Positions 39,801 to 49,750 are shown, numbered from the stretch's first letter. The stretch: DNA of 64,000 nt from Sinonovacula constricta (GCA_007844125.1 CM017570.1:51306685-51370684); one strand, 5' to 3'. Numbers and translations are program-made. The notes: generated from the letters alone by a model not told the origin.

Positions 39801-42800
39801 CCTAGCCAGTGATTACATGTAGCTAGACCTAGGTACTGAATATATATGGCAAATCCTAGCCAGTGATTACATGTAGCTAGACCTAGGTACTGAATACATA
39901 TGGCAAGTCCGAGGCACTGAGTACATGTACATGTAGCTAGTCCAAGGTACTGTATTTCACTGAATACAGATGACCAGTCCTAGGCACTGAGTACATGTAC
40001 ATGTAGCTAGTCCAAGGTACTGAGTACATATGGCAAGTCCTAGGCACTGAGTACATGTAACTAGTCCTAGGCACTGAATACATATGGAAAGTCCTAGGCA
40101 CTGAATAAATAAGGCTAATAAATTCTCTGCAGCAGAAAGCCAGAATAAGGAGAGTATCTATATGTTACTTGCACACAGTCCACTACTACATCACACTGTG
40201 GCAAGTACTGCTTAAAGCTAAGTCACAATTGCTGTTTTAATACTTTTGATTTTCCCAATCTTAAAGCATTGAAATCTGTTAAAAGAAAAAAAATATATGG
40301 CCACATATAAATTAGTTCTATGCAGCAATATTTTAATCCAATTTTCACTATGGTTTAGTAAAGTATTGCTTTATGTGCAAGAATTAAAATCACCTACAAA
40401 CCACTATGATTACTTCAACAAATTACTTGGTCTAAACAAAATCAGAAATACACAACAACATTAAAGTTAGTTTAAACCTATTTGCTTATTGTTGTTTGGG
40501 AAAATATTCTTTAAAGTTATACCAATATTGTACTAATTCCTCTCAACTGAACCAGAGCTCATGCAGCAATTACCTAGAGCAATGTGCAGTAAACATGGCA
40601 CCCTCCTGTATGAAAACTTATGTCTTAAATACTTAACCACAGACACACACAATGGTATGTTTTAGTCAGTGCAAAGCTTACTGTGTCAAAGGTTTACACA
40701 GCTTTATTCCCCTAACTGGGGTTGGCTGAATGGAAGACAATAGAGTTACTCCCCTTATCTAGTACTCTGTTAACAGTATAATGAGTACCTTGTATGGAAA
40801 GTAAGCAAATCAAGTGTGAGAAGGGGATGAGATGAATGGCTATTGTATCAGCTGGTTTAACATTCTGTTTCTTTCTCCACAATTGTGAATGGTGATTCAA
40901 CATTAAGGAAAGGTGCTGGAGGAGGTGTGTCACTGGAAACAAAACAACAAATTATCTTAAAAATTAAAAATAAACATGAAAATATGTCTACTGCACCCAG
41001 AAGTTGAATAGTTGACCTCTTGATAACTGCTCAAGGGCACTACCATTATACAACAGCAGCTATGTCAATTTCAAGTTAAGAACACACACATATATATATG
41101 TATATACATAGGGGAATAATGCCTTTTATTGCCAGACTTGATCAATTGACTGCCACATTCGGATGTGCTTGACCAGCATTCCAGACCATGGTTCAATTCC
41201 CAGCTATAGCAGTCAATAACTCTTGTTGCCTTTCTGTGTTTTTACTAAGTTTTGTACTGTGTTAGTATAGGCAGATTAGGGACTGATCTGTGACAATCCA
41301 GAGACATATTCCCCTATAGATGCCAGATAAACATTATGTTCTTTCACCCTCATTTGGATGTGATACGATATGTTAACAATACACTACTTATAAAAATACA
41401 AATAAGGGGTTATACCATATAAAGCAATTTTCCAAATAGTATCCAATATTTCCAGTATATTTTACATATAAGTTATAAAAAATGAACAGCTGCTTACTAG
41501 TTACTAGGAAGAGTTTGCAATCTTATTTTTATCAACAAAAGGAAAAAAAACTTTTACTTTTTTTATATTTTCCTTTTTTTTTTCATACACGAAATAAAAC
41601 ATCAATATTTTTCAATCTGATGACAGCTCTATCAAAAAATCTATTCTATTGAATGCAAACCAATATAGACAGCTAAAATATCACAAACCAAATGTTTCAC
41701 ATGCTGCTTTTGTCTCAGCACAAGCAAGTTGTTTCTATTAACACTTACAGACATGCATGGGCATATAAATGAGTATGTATAGATATTACTATTTATGACA
41801 AAACTATTATAATCAAATTGCAGTCATTCCAAGAATCTTACTCTAGTTTGAAATAAAAACATAAACAAAACCAAATAAACAAGCTTAATCCCATTACAAA
41901 CATACAGGATCTGACATGAGTTGTTATTTAATACAAACATTTATTAAACAAGATCTGGAGAAGTAATAGTGGGCCATCCTAAGGCGAGTTTACTATCATT
42001 TTACAAGGACAAGTTTTATAAATGTTTGTATAAAATGTGCTTTTGAGAATTACAGATACAGTAAGCCAGCTCCAGCTGAGAGCTGAATAATCAGGATATA
42101 CACTTTCGCAAGTATAAATACATATAAATATGTCTTCTGAATTTACTATGGGTTCAAGATTACTTAATTGGTAAATTTCCCATTGACTTGAAGCAACTAG
42201 GTTTAAACTAACATCCATCATATATTTTCATACATACCTGGATGATTTTTCCAATGAATTAACTTTGCATTTGAGGTCTGCAATCTTAGAGTCATATTTA
42301 CTAAAAAAGTCTGATACTGTGCCATTTGTTTTAGCTGGACTGAGAGCACCATTGTCTGTGTCTGAACTTCCCTGACTGGTGTGTTCTGCCATGCTGGAAG
42401 ATGTGTCACTGCAGGATCTCGCACGGACGTCCTCTGCAAACAGTAGTGTCCAGTCATCCTGGATCATGTGGCTGTTCTCCATAGTGACAGGGATGTACAA
42501 ATTCTCTTGAAGAAACAGACTGTCATTAGTCCAAAGTTTGTTTGTCCGCTTTATTAGTTCAACCTATTAAAGAAGAAAATATTATCAATGAAAAAATTAT
42601 ATTTACTGTAATTCCTTTCACATCTCATTGTAATCTCAGTAGCCAACTATTGTCCCAATAAATCCTATCCTAGGCAATCATGCCAAGTCATCCAGCTTTA
42701 ATATGTAATATATGTAGGACTAATAATGGCTGACAACACATAAAATTATCAACAAAGTTCCTTCATACACTTTACACACAAACTTTAAGGTTCACTCAAG

Positions 42801-45800
42801 TAACAACAAGTGACATCAGACTTCATGTGAAACTTAAAGTTGAATTTAGTTTGACAAGGACTTCATATTAAAAACTATTCAGTTTACTTTAATATTGCAT
42901 TTATATAAAAAAATCTAATCTACTTTTCAATATTAAAGTTTGTTTAGTGGGTTTATCATATCACCAAAAATATTTCAGTTATCTGGCGAAAGTGTCCACT
43001 TTAAGCAGGTATAGTTCTACCTTCACTGTGCATGGCATGCCATGAACACCTGGCATGATACCACACCCAGTCACAATATCTTGACACTGGGCCAACCAGT
43101 TGTGGAACTACCCTTATACTCGCTTGTGCGTTAGAAATTGAGCTATACCACTACCATTTTTAACGAGGTTGGTATGTCGCAGCCCTGGATCGAACCTGGG
43201 GCCTCCCATACCTGGAACTGATGCTCTACCAATTGCGCTACCAGGTCTGGTTTTAAAGTCTATTTTTTGAATACTCATTAAAATTAAAGAAAAATATTTT
43301 AGCATAACTAGCACTGTACCACAAGGGTCGAGGTAAAACCTTTAAATAAAATACCTGTTTTATACTTCAATCATAACTTCTTTCAAGTTATGAAAATTTA
43401 ATAATGTTTTTTAAACTTCTTTTTCAGTTTTAAGTAAGTACCCTCAATCATGTACCAATCAACACTATCTGTGTATAACACAAATTCAATGCTTTTTAGA
43501 AATTATGCATGTTATTGATGCCAGAGTCATTCCCCTTAAATAAGTGTTTATCATCCCAACAGTATTTCAGTTATATGAAGATGGTTAAAATAAGTGTACC
43601 TGTTGCAGCTCACACACATAAACATCACTAACAGAAAAATTGAAAATGAATGCACTTGAATACTAACATGATAGAATCATCCAGGTAACATTTAACTACT
43701 GTACTGACCTTCTGCATTTCATAAACAAAGAACAAACTTGTGCTTATAACATGTGTGATGTCATGGCATCATTGTGTCTTTTTGTCAACTGACTGCATCA
43801 TTTGTTGAAATTGTGTAGTCTGTGTGTACTGGTGAAATTTAATCATCGATTTCCTTTTTTTAAGTGTGACTACTGAGTCAAGTTTTTGTCATTTTTCTAC
43901 ACTATGCCAGGTGTATATCAGTTTAAGATAACTTCTCCGTCTTCTTAAGTGTCAAAACTAATAAAATGAGTCTGTGATTTTTATATCTGCATGTCTCTGC
44001 TAGCTGAAACCAAGAGACAAGTGTATTTAATAGGTAAGAACACTTTATCAGAGTGGATATTCATTTATTTACTTGCAATACTAAAATATTTTTGTATCAT
44101 TATAATACCATCATGGCAATTTTATAAATTTACGATAATCCTGTTTTCCTATTTGAAGATTATATCATCCAGTAAACTAATTTGACACTCACATATTTTG
44201 TCGCCATTTTTATTTTCATGTCAAACGTTTTTCCTCTGACGTAACTTCTCGCAACATTTTGACAGCTCAGGAAGAATAATGTGGCAAATCCAAGGTAAGG
44301 ATTTCTCAAATTCAAATTTACTCACATGAATTCACCGATCTTTCTTATTTCCATAATAAGTGAAAGTTTGCATGTTGTTATCGATGATATTACAGTGTTT
44401 GAGATTACCATAAAAAAATGTTGGGTCCCTGGGACCCAGTACTCTAAAACATTTGGGGTCCCAAACAAAATGCATTCAGTACCTGTACCATTTTATTCAA
44501 TTTCAATAGAAAGTTAAAATTATTCACAAAATGCAGAAATGCAAAATACCTGTAAACTCAATGATATGAGTGCAACACAACTAGAACTGTTAACTTTTTT
44601 GAGGAAAATACAAAACTGGTGATGCCATTTTCCAGCATCTACTAGGTGCCCGTAACTATGCAACCATGACTGGTTTACTCTTTACATTTTGCAAATCATT
44701 AATTACTATGACAATCCCCTGATATAAAGAACCAGTCTAGTCTAATCAGCGATACGTAATACCTGCGTCACGATCACGTTGAAGTATTCCCTAGGCTTTT
44801 ATTAGTTTATTCAGAGCATTTCACTTTTGGAAAACAGAATGGATTTCTACTGGAAATGAAAGTTATGATGCGTCCCTGGGACATATCGTACCTTACAAAA
44901 ATGTGTCTCAGGCGAATTCGGTGCATATTTTGATATGATTACGGCGTAATTGCGAACACTGTATCCAATATGAACCGCATACCAAGAAATTCTGTAATTC
45001 TGACTGAAACATGTACAGCCATCGTTCGAAGTACCGAAGTTTAACATTGCAGGTTCAAAAAGATATCTTGGTTTTCTTCTCTCATTAGGTTATTATTTAT
45101 ATTTTCAGGCACTTAAGAAGTACTTGTCATACTCCCCATCTTAGATGTGGGCAGCCACGAACCTAATAAGAAACAATGAGGATGCAAATTATGTCTGTAG
45201 CCTGAGAGTTTGGCCTGAAAGGTCGGTTAGACAGAAAGTTAAGTAGGATGGCTGATCCAGAAGCAATGAGATCAGGACCAGGCAAACCAAAAGTGGGAAA
45301 TTATCTCCAGTACTCAGCCATGTACTGCAGAACAAGTTACCAAACCATAAACTAAGGAACTGCCAATCCTTTCAGTGCCAGTTGAAACAGACATTTAGGA
45401 GGAAGAAGAAAATTAAACTGAATTTTGTTGTGTTTGCTGGTTATTTAAACAAGAGGATGTATGCTTGAGTATGAATTACCCTCATTCCGGACCATCTGCA
45501 TTCCCGGACCAATAATAACACTATTGTAATCATTCCGGACCATATGTATTTTATTAATGAAATATGTATTTAATAATGTAATATGTATTTATCGATGAAA
45601 TATGTATTATGAACTTAGGAAAGAAGGAAAGAAGTAAAAATTCTTTAAAACTTAAGGTTTAAAACACCTGTCCTTAATAAAATCTATTGTTTGTTTTAGC
45701 GATTAGGTCAGTTTATAATTGTGTATATGAATTTGGACAAAATGTTTTGTTTATTTTGACATGGAAATGGCATCCAAAAAATCGTGTCCATAAATCGAAT

Positions 45801-47813
45801 AACACCTAAATATGCAAAATAAACACAGGAGTATTGGCGGCACACTTTTATCAGTAACATTCGACTGTTGTTCACACCTCTTTTTATTTCTGTCGGTTAC
45901 TGATCGGCGAAGAGTCAGCTGCATGCGTGCGCCGCGCTGTATGGACCAGTGTAAGAGTGAATTACTGACTTGTGTGATTTAAATTTTACACGTGCCTTTG
46001 CTGGTTCAATGTGTTTAATGAGGTGCTTGATTAATTATGTGTGTTGTGTATATATACAAGCTGCCCATTTACTTGTTTTTGTTATGTGTATTGATTTTGT
46101 GTTGTATTTGACTGGGATCACCATAATGTTTCTGAAATGTTGTACATTTTGTAACGTTTCTATGTAATTGATATACATGTAAGAATGTACTATTGTTTGA
46201 ATGAAATATGTTAATAAAACATATTGTCCTATGTATGTTTTCTCACTTGTGGACCCAAATTTTTTGTAAAATACGAAACTATTCTCTTAAAAAGTATAAC
46301 CCTATGAATAATCAGGCATCTCAACAATACACATGAGGTGAGAAATTGACACATAAAATACCGACACAGTAGTAATTAAAAGAGGTGTGAACAACCGCCT
46401 AGTGTTACTGATAAAAGTGTGCCGCCAATACGCCTGTGTTTATTTTGCAAAATGTGATCTTTGATTTACGGACACGATTATTGGATGCCATTTCCCATGT
46501 CAAAATATACAAAACATTTTGTTAGCCTATATATTATGTCCAAATCAATATACACAATTATAAACTTACCTGATTGCTAAATGTTATCAAGGACACGTGT
46601 TTTAAACCTCAAGTTTTAAAGAATTTTTACGCCAATAAAAGAGGGTTTTACAACAACCTAGGAAATATAAGTTTGTTCTTACATCATCTAGACTACTTTC
46701 CTAAGTTCTGATTATTATTTCATAAATCAAATAAGTATAGTCCGAAATGATTATAATATGGTCCAGTATGACGATCAAAGTGGTCCGGGATGATTATAAC
46801 ATGGTCCGGAATGATGGTCCGAAATGATGGTCCGGAATGCAGATGGTCCGGAATGAGGATACACCCTTAAGTATGTCTCTTATGTTTGTTAAATGGGTTG
46901 CATGCAATACATGGGAACACTTGGTCTATTTAACCTTGTGCATCTGCTATGAAAGTAGTCAGAAGGGGAAATGTAATCAAGTGTCCACATTGCGTTCTTG
47001 ATATGATTTTATATGAATGAATGCTGAACATTTATTTGTAAAATGTAAATAAAAATATGAAACACGCCGTTTTTCTTTTGTTTTCCAACATTTATATATT
47101 GCTATTCCATACGTGCAACAGCGATGACTAAATGTACACTGCGTAACTTCTTCCTAAGTGTTAAATTACTACAAACTAGAACGGCCAATCAAAGGCATCA
47201 TTTCTAGTGTCTGTCAAAACGTACAGGCGGCTCGCTGCTATTTGTAAACAATCGGTACCATGAACAAAAATGTTAAATACAAGCATTAAAAAGTGATACT
47301 TCTTGACAAATAAGGGCTTACTTGACATGTTTCTGACAGTTAATTTGGAATTTAATAAGGTTCACTTTGCAAGAAAATATATAAATGGCCTAATGGCGTA
47401 GAAACTAGTGACTGGGATATATTTTTGCTCATAGGACTTCGAAAGCTAAATTAATCTGTCTCAGTAAGTCATTTCACACGTGGGCATACCCAATTTTCTG
47501 TCTCAATCACTCTCAGTTATAACCTACGTTGTTAATTACGCATTTGGCAGTTTAAATTCCTAGGAAAACGAAACTATAGTATAGAGTGGCAGTAACTTTT
47601 ACTTTTTGGCAGCTGTCAATGTTTAGGTCCAGACACAATATTTACCGTGGATCCATATTTCAGGGCGAGTCCTTGCAATGTATCCGTTCGGCAGACAAAG
47701 TGTTGGATGTATTTAGAGAATTCTTGACCTGGTTTAGTTGTTGCGCCATATTTTGCCTGATTTCTCACAATATTCCCGAAGAATCGACGTTCTTCGTCCC
47801 CAGACTCCGCCAT
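24652..47813 (-). CDS. LYSMD1: LysM domain-containing protein, LYSMD1/2 group (three-exon gene)
   Basis: Joining 47646-47813, 42238-42563 and 24652-24856 on the minus strand gives a 232-residue protein. Residues about 35-82 form one LysM domain, running from YIQHFVCRTDTLQGLALKYG across the exon junction through VELIKRTNKLWTND to LYIPV. Phases match at both junctions (0, then 2). Around residue 145, SDFFSKYDSKIADLK corresponds to the SDFLxKLD-type segment that I recall from LYSMD1 and LYSMD2. The acidic end EDLFEL resembles the end of LYSMD1 as I remember it; vertebrate LYSMD1 is about 227 residues and LYSMD2 about 215. There is no signal peptide or membrane segment, unlike LYSMD3/4, so an intracellular protein is expected. 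LysM folds bind N-acetylglucosamine polymers in many proteins, but the role of LYSMD1/2 is not established. The gene spans over 23 kb, mostly because of satellites in intron 2. Confidence 0.85.
24857..26555. other. Intron 2, unique and low-complexity part
   Basis: Contains a decayed tandem stretch at about 24925-25250 built of ATGAAAATGGTTAGTTTG-like units, and an A/C-rich tract (ACAACAAAAG) at 25670-25740. The minus-strand frame at 25186-25506 shows no domain. Confidence 0.6.
26556..31640. repeat. 69-bp satellite array with three subfamily blocks
   Basis: About 74 units. Block i (26.56-27.06 kb) has TCTAGACATTATTTTTGGTG. Block ii (27.06-28.6 kb) is largely an alternating dimer of 69-bp (TGCTTCTAGCAGGGTCACAT) and 68-bp (TGTTCTAGCAGGGTCCC) units. 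Block iii (28.6-31.62 kb) is homogeneous 69-bp with GAGCCAATACCCTACC and CTTCTACCTGGGTCAC. As 69 = 3 x 23, block iii leaves an 893-codon plus-strand frame open (hydrophobic YTEPIPYLLLLPGSL repeats), an artefact that is antisense to the gene whose intron it fills. Confidence 0.96.
31641..33235. other. Intron 2, unique part
   Basis: AT-rich sequence without arrays or supported exons. Confidence 0.55.
33236..33360. repeat. CT microsatellite tract
   Basis: Imperfect (CT)n such as TCTCTCTCTTTCTCTCTCTC at about 33255-33285, with pyrimidine-rich flanks leading directly into the next array. Confidence 0.85.
33395..38790. repeat. 57/71-bp satellite array
   Basis: About 85 units with core CATGTAGTGTTGTAGTCTGG and TCATACAGAAAC. 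Two length forms occur: 57 bp (33.4-34.65 kb and in patches later) and 71 bp, which adds a 14-bp stretch within TTGGCTTAACCCCCTTCC. A block starting about 34.9 kb is repeated at an offset of 1820 bp, growing to 1877 bp after one extra 57-bp unit. Runs of 57-bp units (19 codons) keep long frames open on both strands (33363-34658 plus, 33472-34641 minus and others); these are artefacts. Confidence 0.96.
38791..38998. other. Short intronic spacer
   Basis: Unique AT-rich sequence between two arrays. Confidence 0.5.
38999..40110. repeat. About 25-bp satellite with 178-bp higher-order unit
   Basis: Monomers carry AGTCCTAGGCACTGAGTACA and TGTAACT or TATGGCA variants. A marker word, ACTGTATTTCACTGAATA, appears at 39183, 39361, 39539 and 39717, exactly 178 bp apart, then at 39949 (232 bp). 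So a block of several monomers was amplified as a unit. Confidence 0.94.
40111..40856. other. Intron 2, unique part
   Basis: AT-rich unique sequence. If the alternative terminal exon is used, the part below 40857 would be its 3' UTR. Confidence 0.5.
40857..40932 (-). CDS. Candidate alternative terminal exon of the LYSMD1-like gene
   Basis: A good acceptor (TTGTTGTTTTGTTTCCAG) is followed by one base plus 24 codons and TAA at 40857-40859. It has the same phase as the distal terminal exon, so exon 2 can splice to either. The peptide is DTPPPAPFLNVESPF ending EKETEC. No phase-2 donor follows in this frame, so it would end the protein at 189 residues, lacking the basic C-terminal region. It could also be a chance acceptor. 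A different frame stays open through 40712-40942 but does not match the phase of exon 2. Confidence 0.4.
41108..41317. mobile_element. Short element with ATAGGGGAAT termini
   Basis: ATAGGGGAATAATG at the left end is mirrored by CATATTCCCCTAT at the right end, about 210 bp apart. It contains a box-B-like GGTTCAATTCCC on the plus strand. It could be a MITE or a tRNA-derived SINE with coincidental termini. Non-coding. Confidence 0.4.
41318..42237. other. Intron 2, exon-proximal part
   Basis: AT-rich unique sequence with a T-rich run near 41570. The short frame at 41979-42221 is unsupported. Confidence 0.5.
42238..42563 (-). CDS. LYSMD1: LYSMD1-like exon 2
   Basis: 326 bases: 108 codons plus two bases. 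The acceptor is TTTAATAG|GTTGAA and the donor TCCAG|GTATGT. The first 25 residues complete the LysM domain (VELIKRTNKLWTND, then LYIPV). A Ser/Thr-rich linker follows, then VSDFFSKYDSKIADLKCKVN, a likely short helical or coiled segment. Phase 0 in, phase 2 out. Confidence 0.9.
42940..43252 (-). mobile_element. tRNA-derived SINE-like element, longer copy
   Basis: On the minus strand it starts with a tRNA-like head (about 43249-43181): box A in TAGCGCAATTGGTAGAGCAT and box B in CAGGTTCGATCCAGG. The body contains GTGTGGTATCATGCCAGGTG and ends near 42940. The same body occurs at 17452-17713. It lies inside intron 1 of the LYSMD1-like gene, in the same orientation as the gene. A third short match to its tail (TTATCATCCCAACAGTATTT) lies near 43548. 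Confidence 0.8.
43253..44190. other. Intron 1, unique part
   Basis: AT-rich; only the short SINE-tail-like match near 43548 was recognised. The frame 43991-44185 has no support. Confidence 0.5.
44190..44300. promoter_or_regulatory. Candidate divergent first-exon or promoter region in intron 1
   Basis: Minus strand: AAAATGGCGACAAAATAT (ATG at 44205-44207) runs directly into GTGAGT, a phase-0 donor compatible with exon 2. Plus strand: 72 bp away, ATGTGGCAAATCCAAG (ATG at 44279) runs into GTAAGG. Between them lies TGACGTAA, a CRE-like site. This could be an internal bidirectional promoter with two tiny first exons, or chance. Confidence 0.25.
44301..45473. other. Intron 1, unique part
   Basis: Contains a perfect 15-base palindrome-like GGGTCCCTGGGACCC at about 44426 and a related TCCCTGGGACA near 44873 in otherwise unrelated sequence. 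No exon supported. Confidence 0.5.
45480..46858. mobile_element. Large foldback element with arms over 400 bp
   Basis: The left arm (45480-45882) starts CCTCATTCCGGACCATCTGC and ends at GTTCACACCTCT. The right arm (46380-46858) is its inverted counterpart, starting AGAGGTGTGAAC and ending GCAGATGGTCCGGAATGAGG. Inner matches include GGCGGCACACTTTTATCAGT and its complement. The right terminus has extra tandem TGGTCCGGAATGA copies. A spacer of about 500 bp (45883-46379) holds a 65-codon hydrophobic frame (45970-46167) and an AATAAA near 46212. There is no transposase, so it would be non-autonomous. It lies in intron 1 of the LYSMD1-like gene. Confidence 0.8.
46859..47645. other. Intron 1, exon-1-proximal part
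   Basis: AT-rich unique sequence with no recognised feature. Confidence 0.5.
47646..47813 (-). CDS. LYSMD1: LYSMD1-like exon 1
   Basis: 56 codons, starting MAESGDEERR and ending LALKYGST. It holds the first half of the LysM domain, with the family hallmark DTLQGLALKYG. The start at 47813 was preferred over in-frame ATGs at 47825 and 47855 because AAAATGGCG is a strong initiation context and the residues before it look like untranslated sequence. The donor is ACG|GTAAAT, phase 0. Confidence 0.85.
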
Positions 47814-48310
47814 TTTGAGGGTCATGTGATAAAAACCGAACGAACCGAATATCAACGTCCGCTTCCGGTTATTATAGCTGAAGGTTATGAGTCATTTTAC
47901 ATGTATGTCAGTAGTCTTATCATTTGGTTTGAGGTAAGAGTGACAGCTCCCAACCTGAGGTTAAATTAATGTAACTCAAAGCGACGCTTGACGAGTTTTA
48001 AGCTTAATGAAAATAGACAGACGAAGTATTGACGATTCCTCAGCATAACAACAGGTGGTATCTAATGCGGGAAAAAAGTGTGCTTTTTTCTTTCCAGAAA
48101 ACTATAAACCTCAAATAAAAAAAAAGTTTGTTATAATAAGTCGCAAATAACCAACATTTGTAGGAAACTGCGAGGCTCATCATTGTCACCGAGCTAATAA
48201 TTTTCATTATTCGTTCATTTCATGCGTTAATCTTATCTGGTTCAACGGCGACACATAAACCGATTTACCACTGACATCAGCTTATATATGTCTGAACTTA
48301 TTATAAGGTC
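47814..48310 (-). promoter_or_regulatory. Putative promoter and 5' UTR of the LYSMD1-like gene
   Basis: Within 70 bp upstream of the chosen ATG are an E-box-like TCATGTGA at 47822 and, on the gene strand, ACCGGAAGCGGAC, an ETS-type core. No TATA box was seen. ETS sites near TATA-less starts are typical of housekeeping promoters; that reading is inference. Confidence 0.35.
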
Positions 48311-49233
48311 ATAATAGTAGTAGTAGGCCTCCGTCGGTCAGGGGTTGACCATGGTTTGCATCTGTCTTCCTACTGGTCTGCCCTGCTGGGGCAGCGTCTC
48401 CTGTGGCTGTAGACACCTATGCGAGAGTGACAGTCTCTTCCGCACACGCCACATCTGTGGGTGGTGTCTGGTCTGTCTGCGGTGTGGCGCTCCTTTCTGC
48501 GGGTCCTCTTGTCTGATGCGGCATCTAGGAGCTTCTGCTCTCCTGTCTTGAGGTGGTGGTGCAGGCTATTTCTCCAACGCGAGCGGTCAGCTGCGACTGC
48601 TTCCCAGGATTCTGTGTCGATTTCGAGGGACTTCATGTCTCTTTTGCAGACGTCTTTGAAACGTAGCTGAGGACGGCCTGGGGTTTCCTTCCCTCTCGCT
48701 AGCTCCCCGTAGAGGAGTTCCTTGGGAATACGACCGTCCTCCATGCGGCTGACGTGTGCATGCTGGGGAGGCCTGCGCGGGACAGGACCTCGGCGTTTGT
48801 CACTCTAGCTTGCCAGGATATACCGAAGATGCGTCGGAGGCATCTCAGATGGAAGGAGTTCAGTCTCCTTTCCTGTCTAGCATAGGTTGTCTACGTCTCG
48901 CTGCCGTATAGCAGTGTACTGACAACACTTGTCTTGTACACTGTCATCTTGGTCTTCACGGTCAGTTTATTGTTCTCCCACACCCGTTCTGTGAGCCGCG
49001 CCAGAGTTGCCGCCGCCTTTCCAATCCTCCTGTCGATTTCTGTTTCTAAGGAGAGATTGTCACTGATGGTCCACCCGAGGTATGTGAACCAGTGTACAAC
49101 ATCCAGTTCAAAGTCGTCAATGGCTATGGCAGGTGGAGCCTCGGTGTCTTGTCCCAGGACGTTCGTCTTTTTCAGACTTATGGTCAGTCCAAAGTCCTTG
49201 CAAGCCTGGGAGAAACAGTCCATCAGTGTCTAA
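48311..49233 (-). pseudogene. Non-LTR retrotransposon reverse-transcriptase 3' fragment (broken)
   Basis: On the minus strand the end of an RT-type ORF2 is legible: CFSQACKDFGLTISLKKTNV, then FTYLGWTISDNLSLETEIDR, RIGKAAATLARL and STLLYGSET. A TAG at 48891-48893 replaces what in the family is normally a Trp codon. Reading continues (RRLNSFHLRCLRRIFGISWQ) to AGLPSMH. There a deletion of a few tens of bases shifts frame, and MEDGRIPKELLYGELARGKE follows at 48744, ending in a Cys/His finger (RCGVCGRDCHSRIGVYSHRR). It is 5'-truncated at about 49233 and ends in GGCCTACTACTACTA, a LINE-like short repeat tail. The catalytic YADD part is absent, so it is dead. Clade not resolved; Jockey/CR1 or RTE-like are options. 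Confidence 0.88.
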
Positions 49234-49452
49234 AGTTCTAATAGTTAGCTATATGAATTAGATAAAATCAATATTACAGAATCTGAAAGAGTTACATTTT
49301 GTCGAAGTAAGGGGGATTTGAGTTTATATGAGAACAGGTTTTTCCTAATTCCGGAAAAGCCCCAAAGGTTTTAGAATACAATAAACAGAATATTCATTGG
49401 CAGATCAAGTAACAATCAGTATATTATGAGTCGCTCCTTTATGTCACTGAAA

Positions 49453-49530
49453 GGAACAAAGGGAGTCTCCACCAGGATGCGAACATCAGAGCTGCCCAAT
49501 ATTAGCGGATCGCTATTCCAAATGAGTTAT
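49453..49530 (-). mobile_element. tRNA-like repeat, copy a
   Basis: On the minus strand ATTTGGAATAGCGATCCGCT and GCATCCTGGTGGAGACTCCC align with copy b about 220 bp away. The box B is decayed (GTTCGCATCC). Confidence 0.5.
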
Positions 49531-49671
49531 ATCTGTTAAACTGCTACACTCCTCCCTCATTACACATTGAGATTCAGCCTGAATCCTATACCTGGTTCTT
49601 ATCTACAGGATCGTTGCATCTCACACCGCAAACAAGATACTGCAGCAGGTCATGGCTCCAAATGTAACAGG

Positions 49672-49750
49672 AGCGGAAAAAGTGAGCCTCCACCAGGATT
49701 TAAACTACATACCTCCCCAGCACTAGCAGGTCGCTCTACCAAAATGATTA
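49672..49750 (-). mobile_element. tRNA-like repeat, copy b
   Basis: On the minus strand TTTTGGTAGAGCGACCTGCT (box-A side) and AGTTTAAATCCTGGTGGAGG (box-B side, decayed). It matches copy a in order and spacing, so this is a tandem or dimeric SINE-like unit in poor condition. Confidence 0.5.

Noticed and set aside
40712..40942. Minus-strand 76-codon frame as an internal exon
   Set aside because: Its phase does not fit exon 2; the frame that fits stops at 40857, so only a terminal-exon reading was kept.
45970..46167. 65-codon hydrophobic frame as a gene
   Set aside because: It lies inside the spacer of a foldback element, has no homology I recognise, and is within the length expected by chance in AT-rich DNA.
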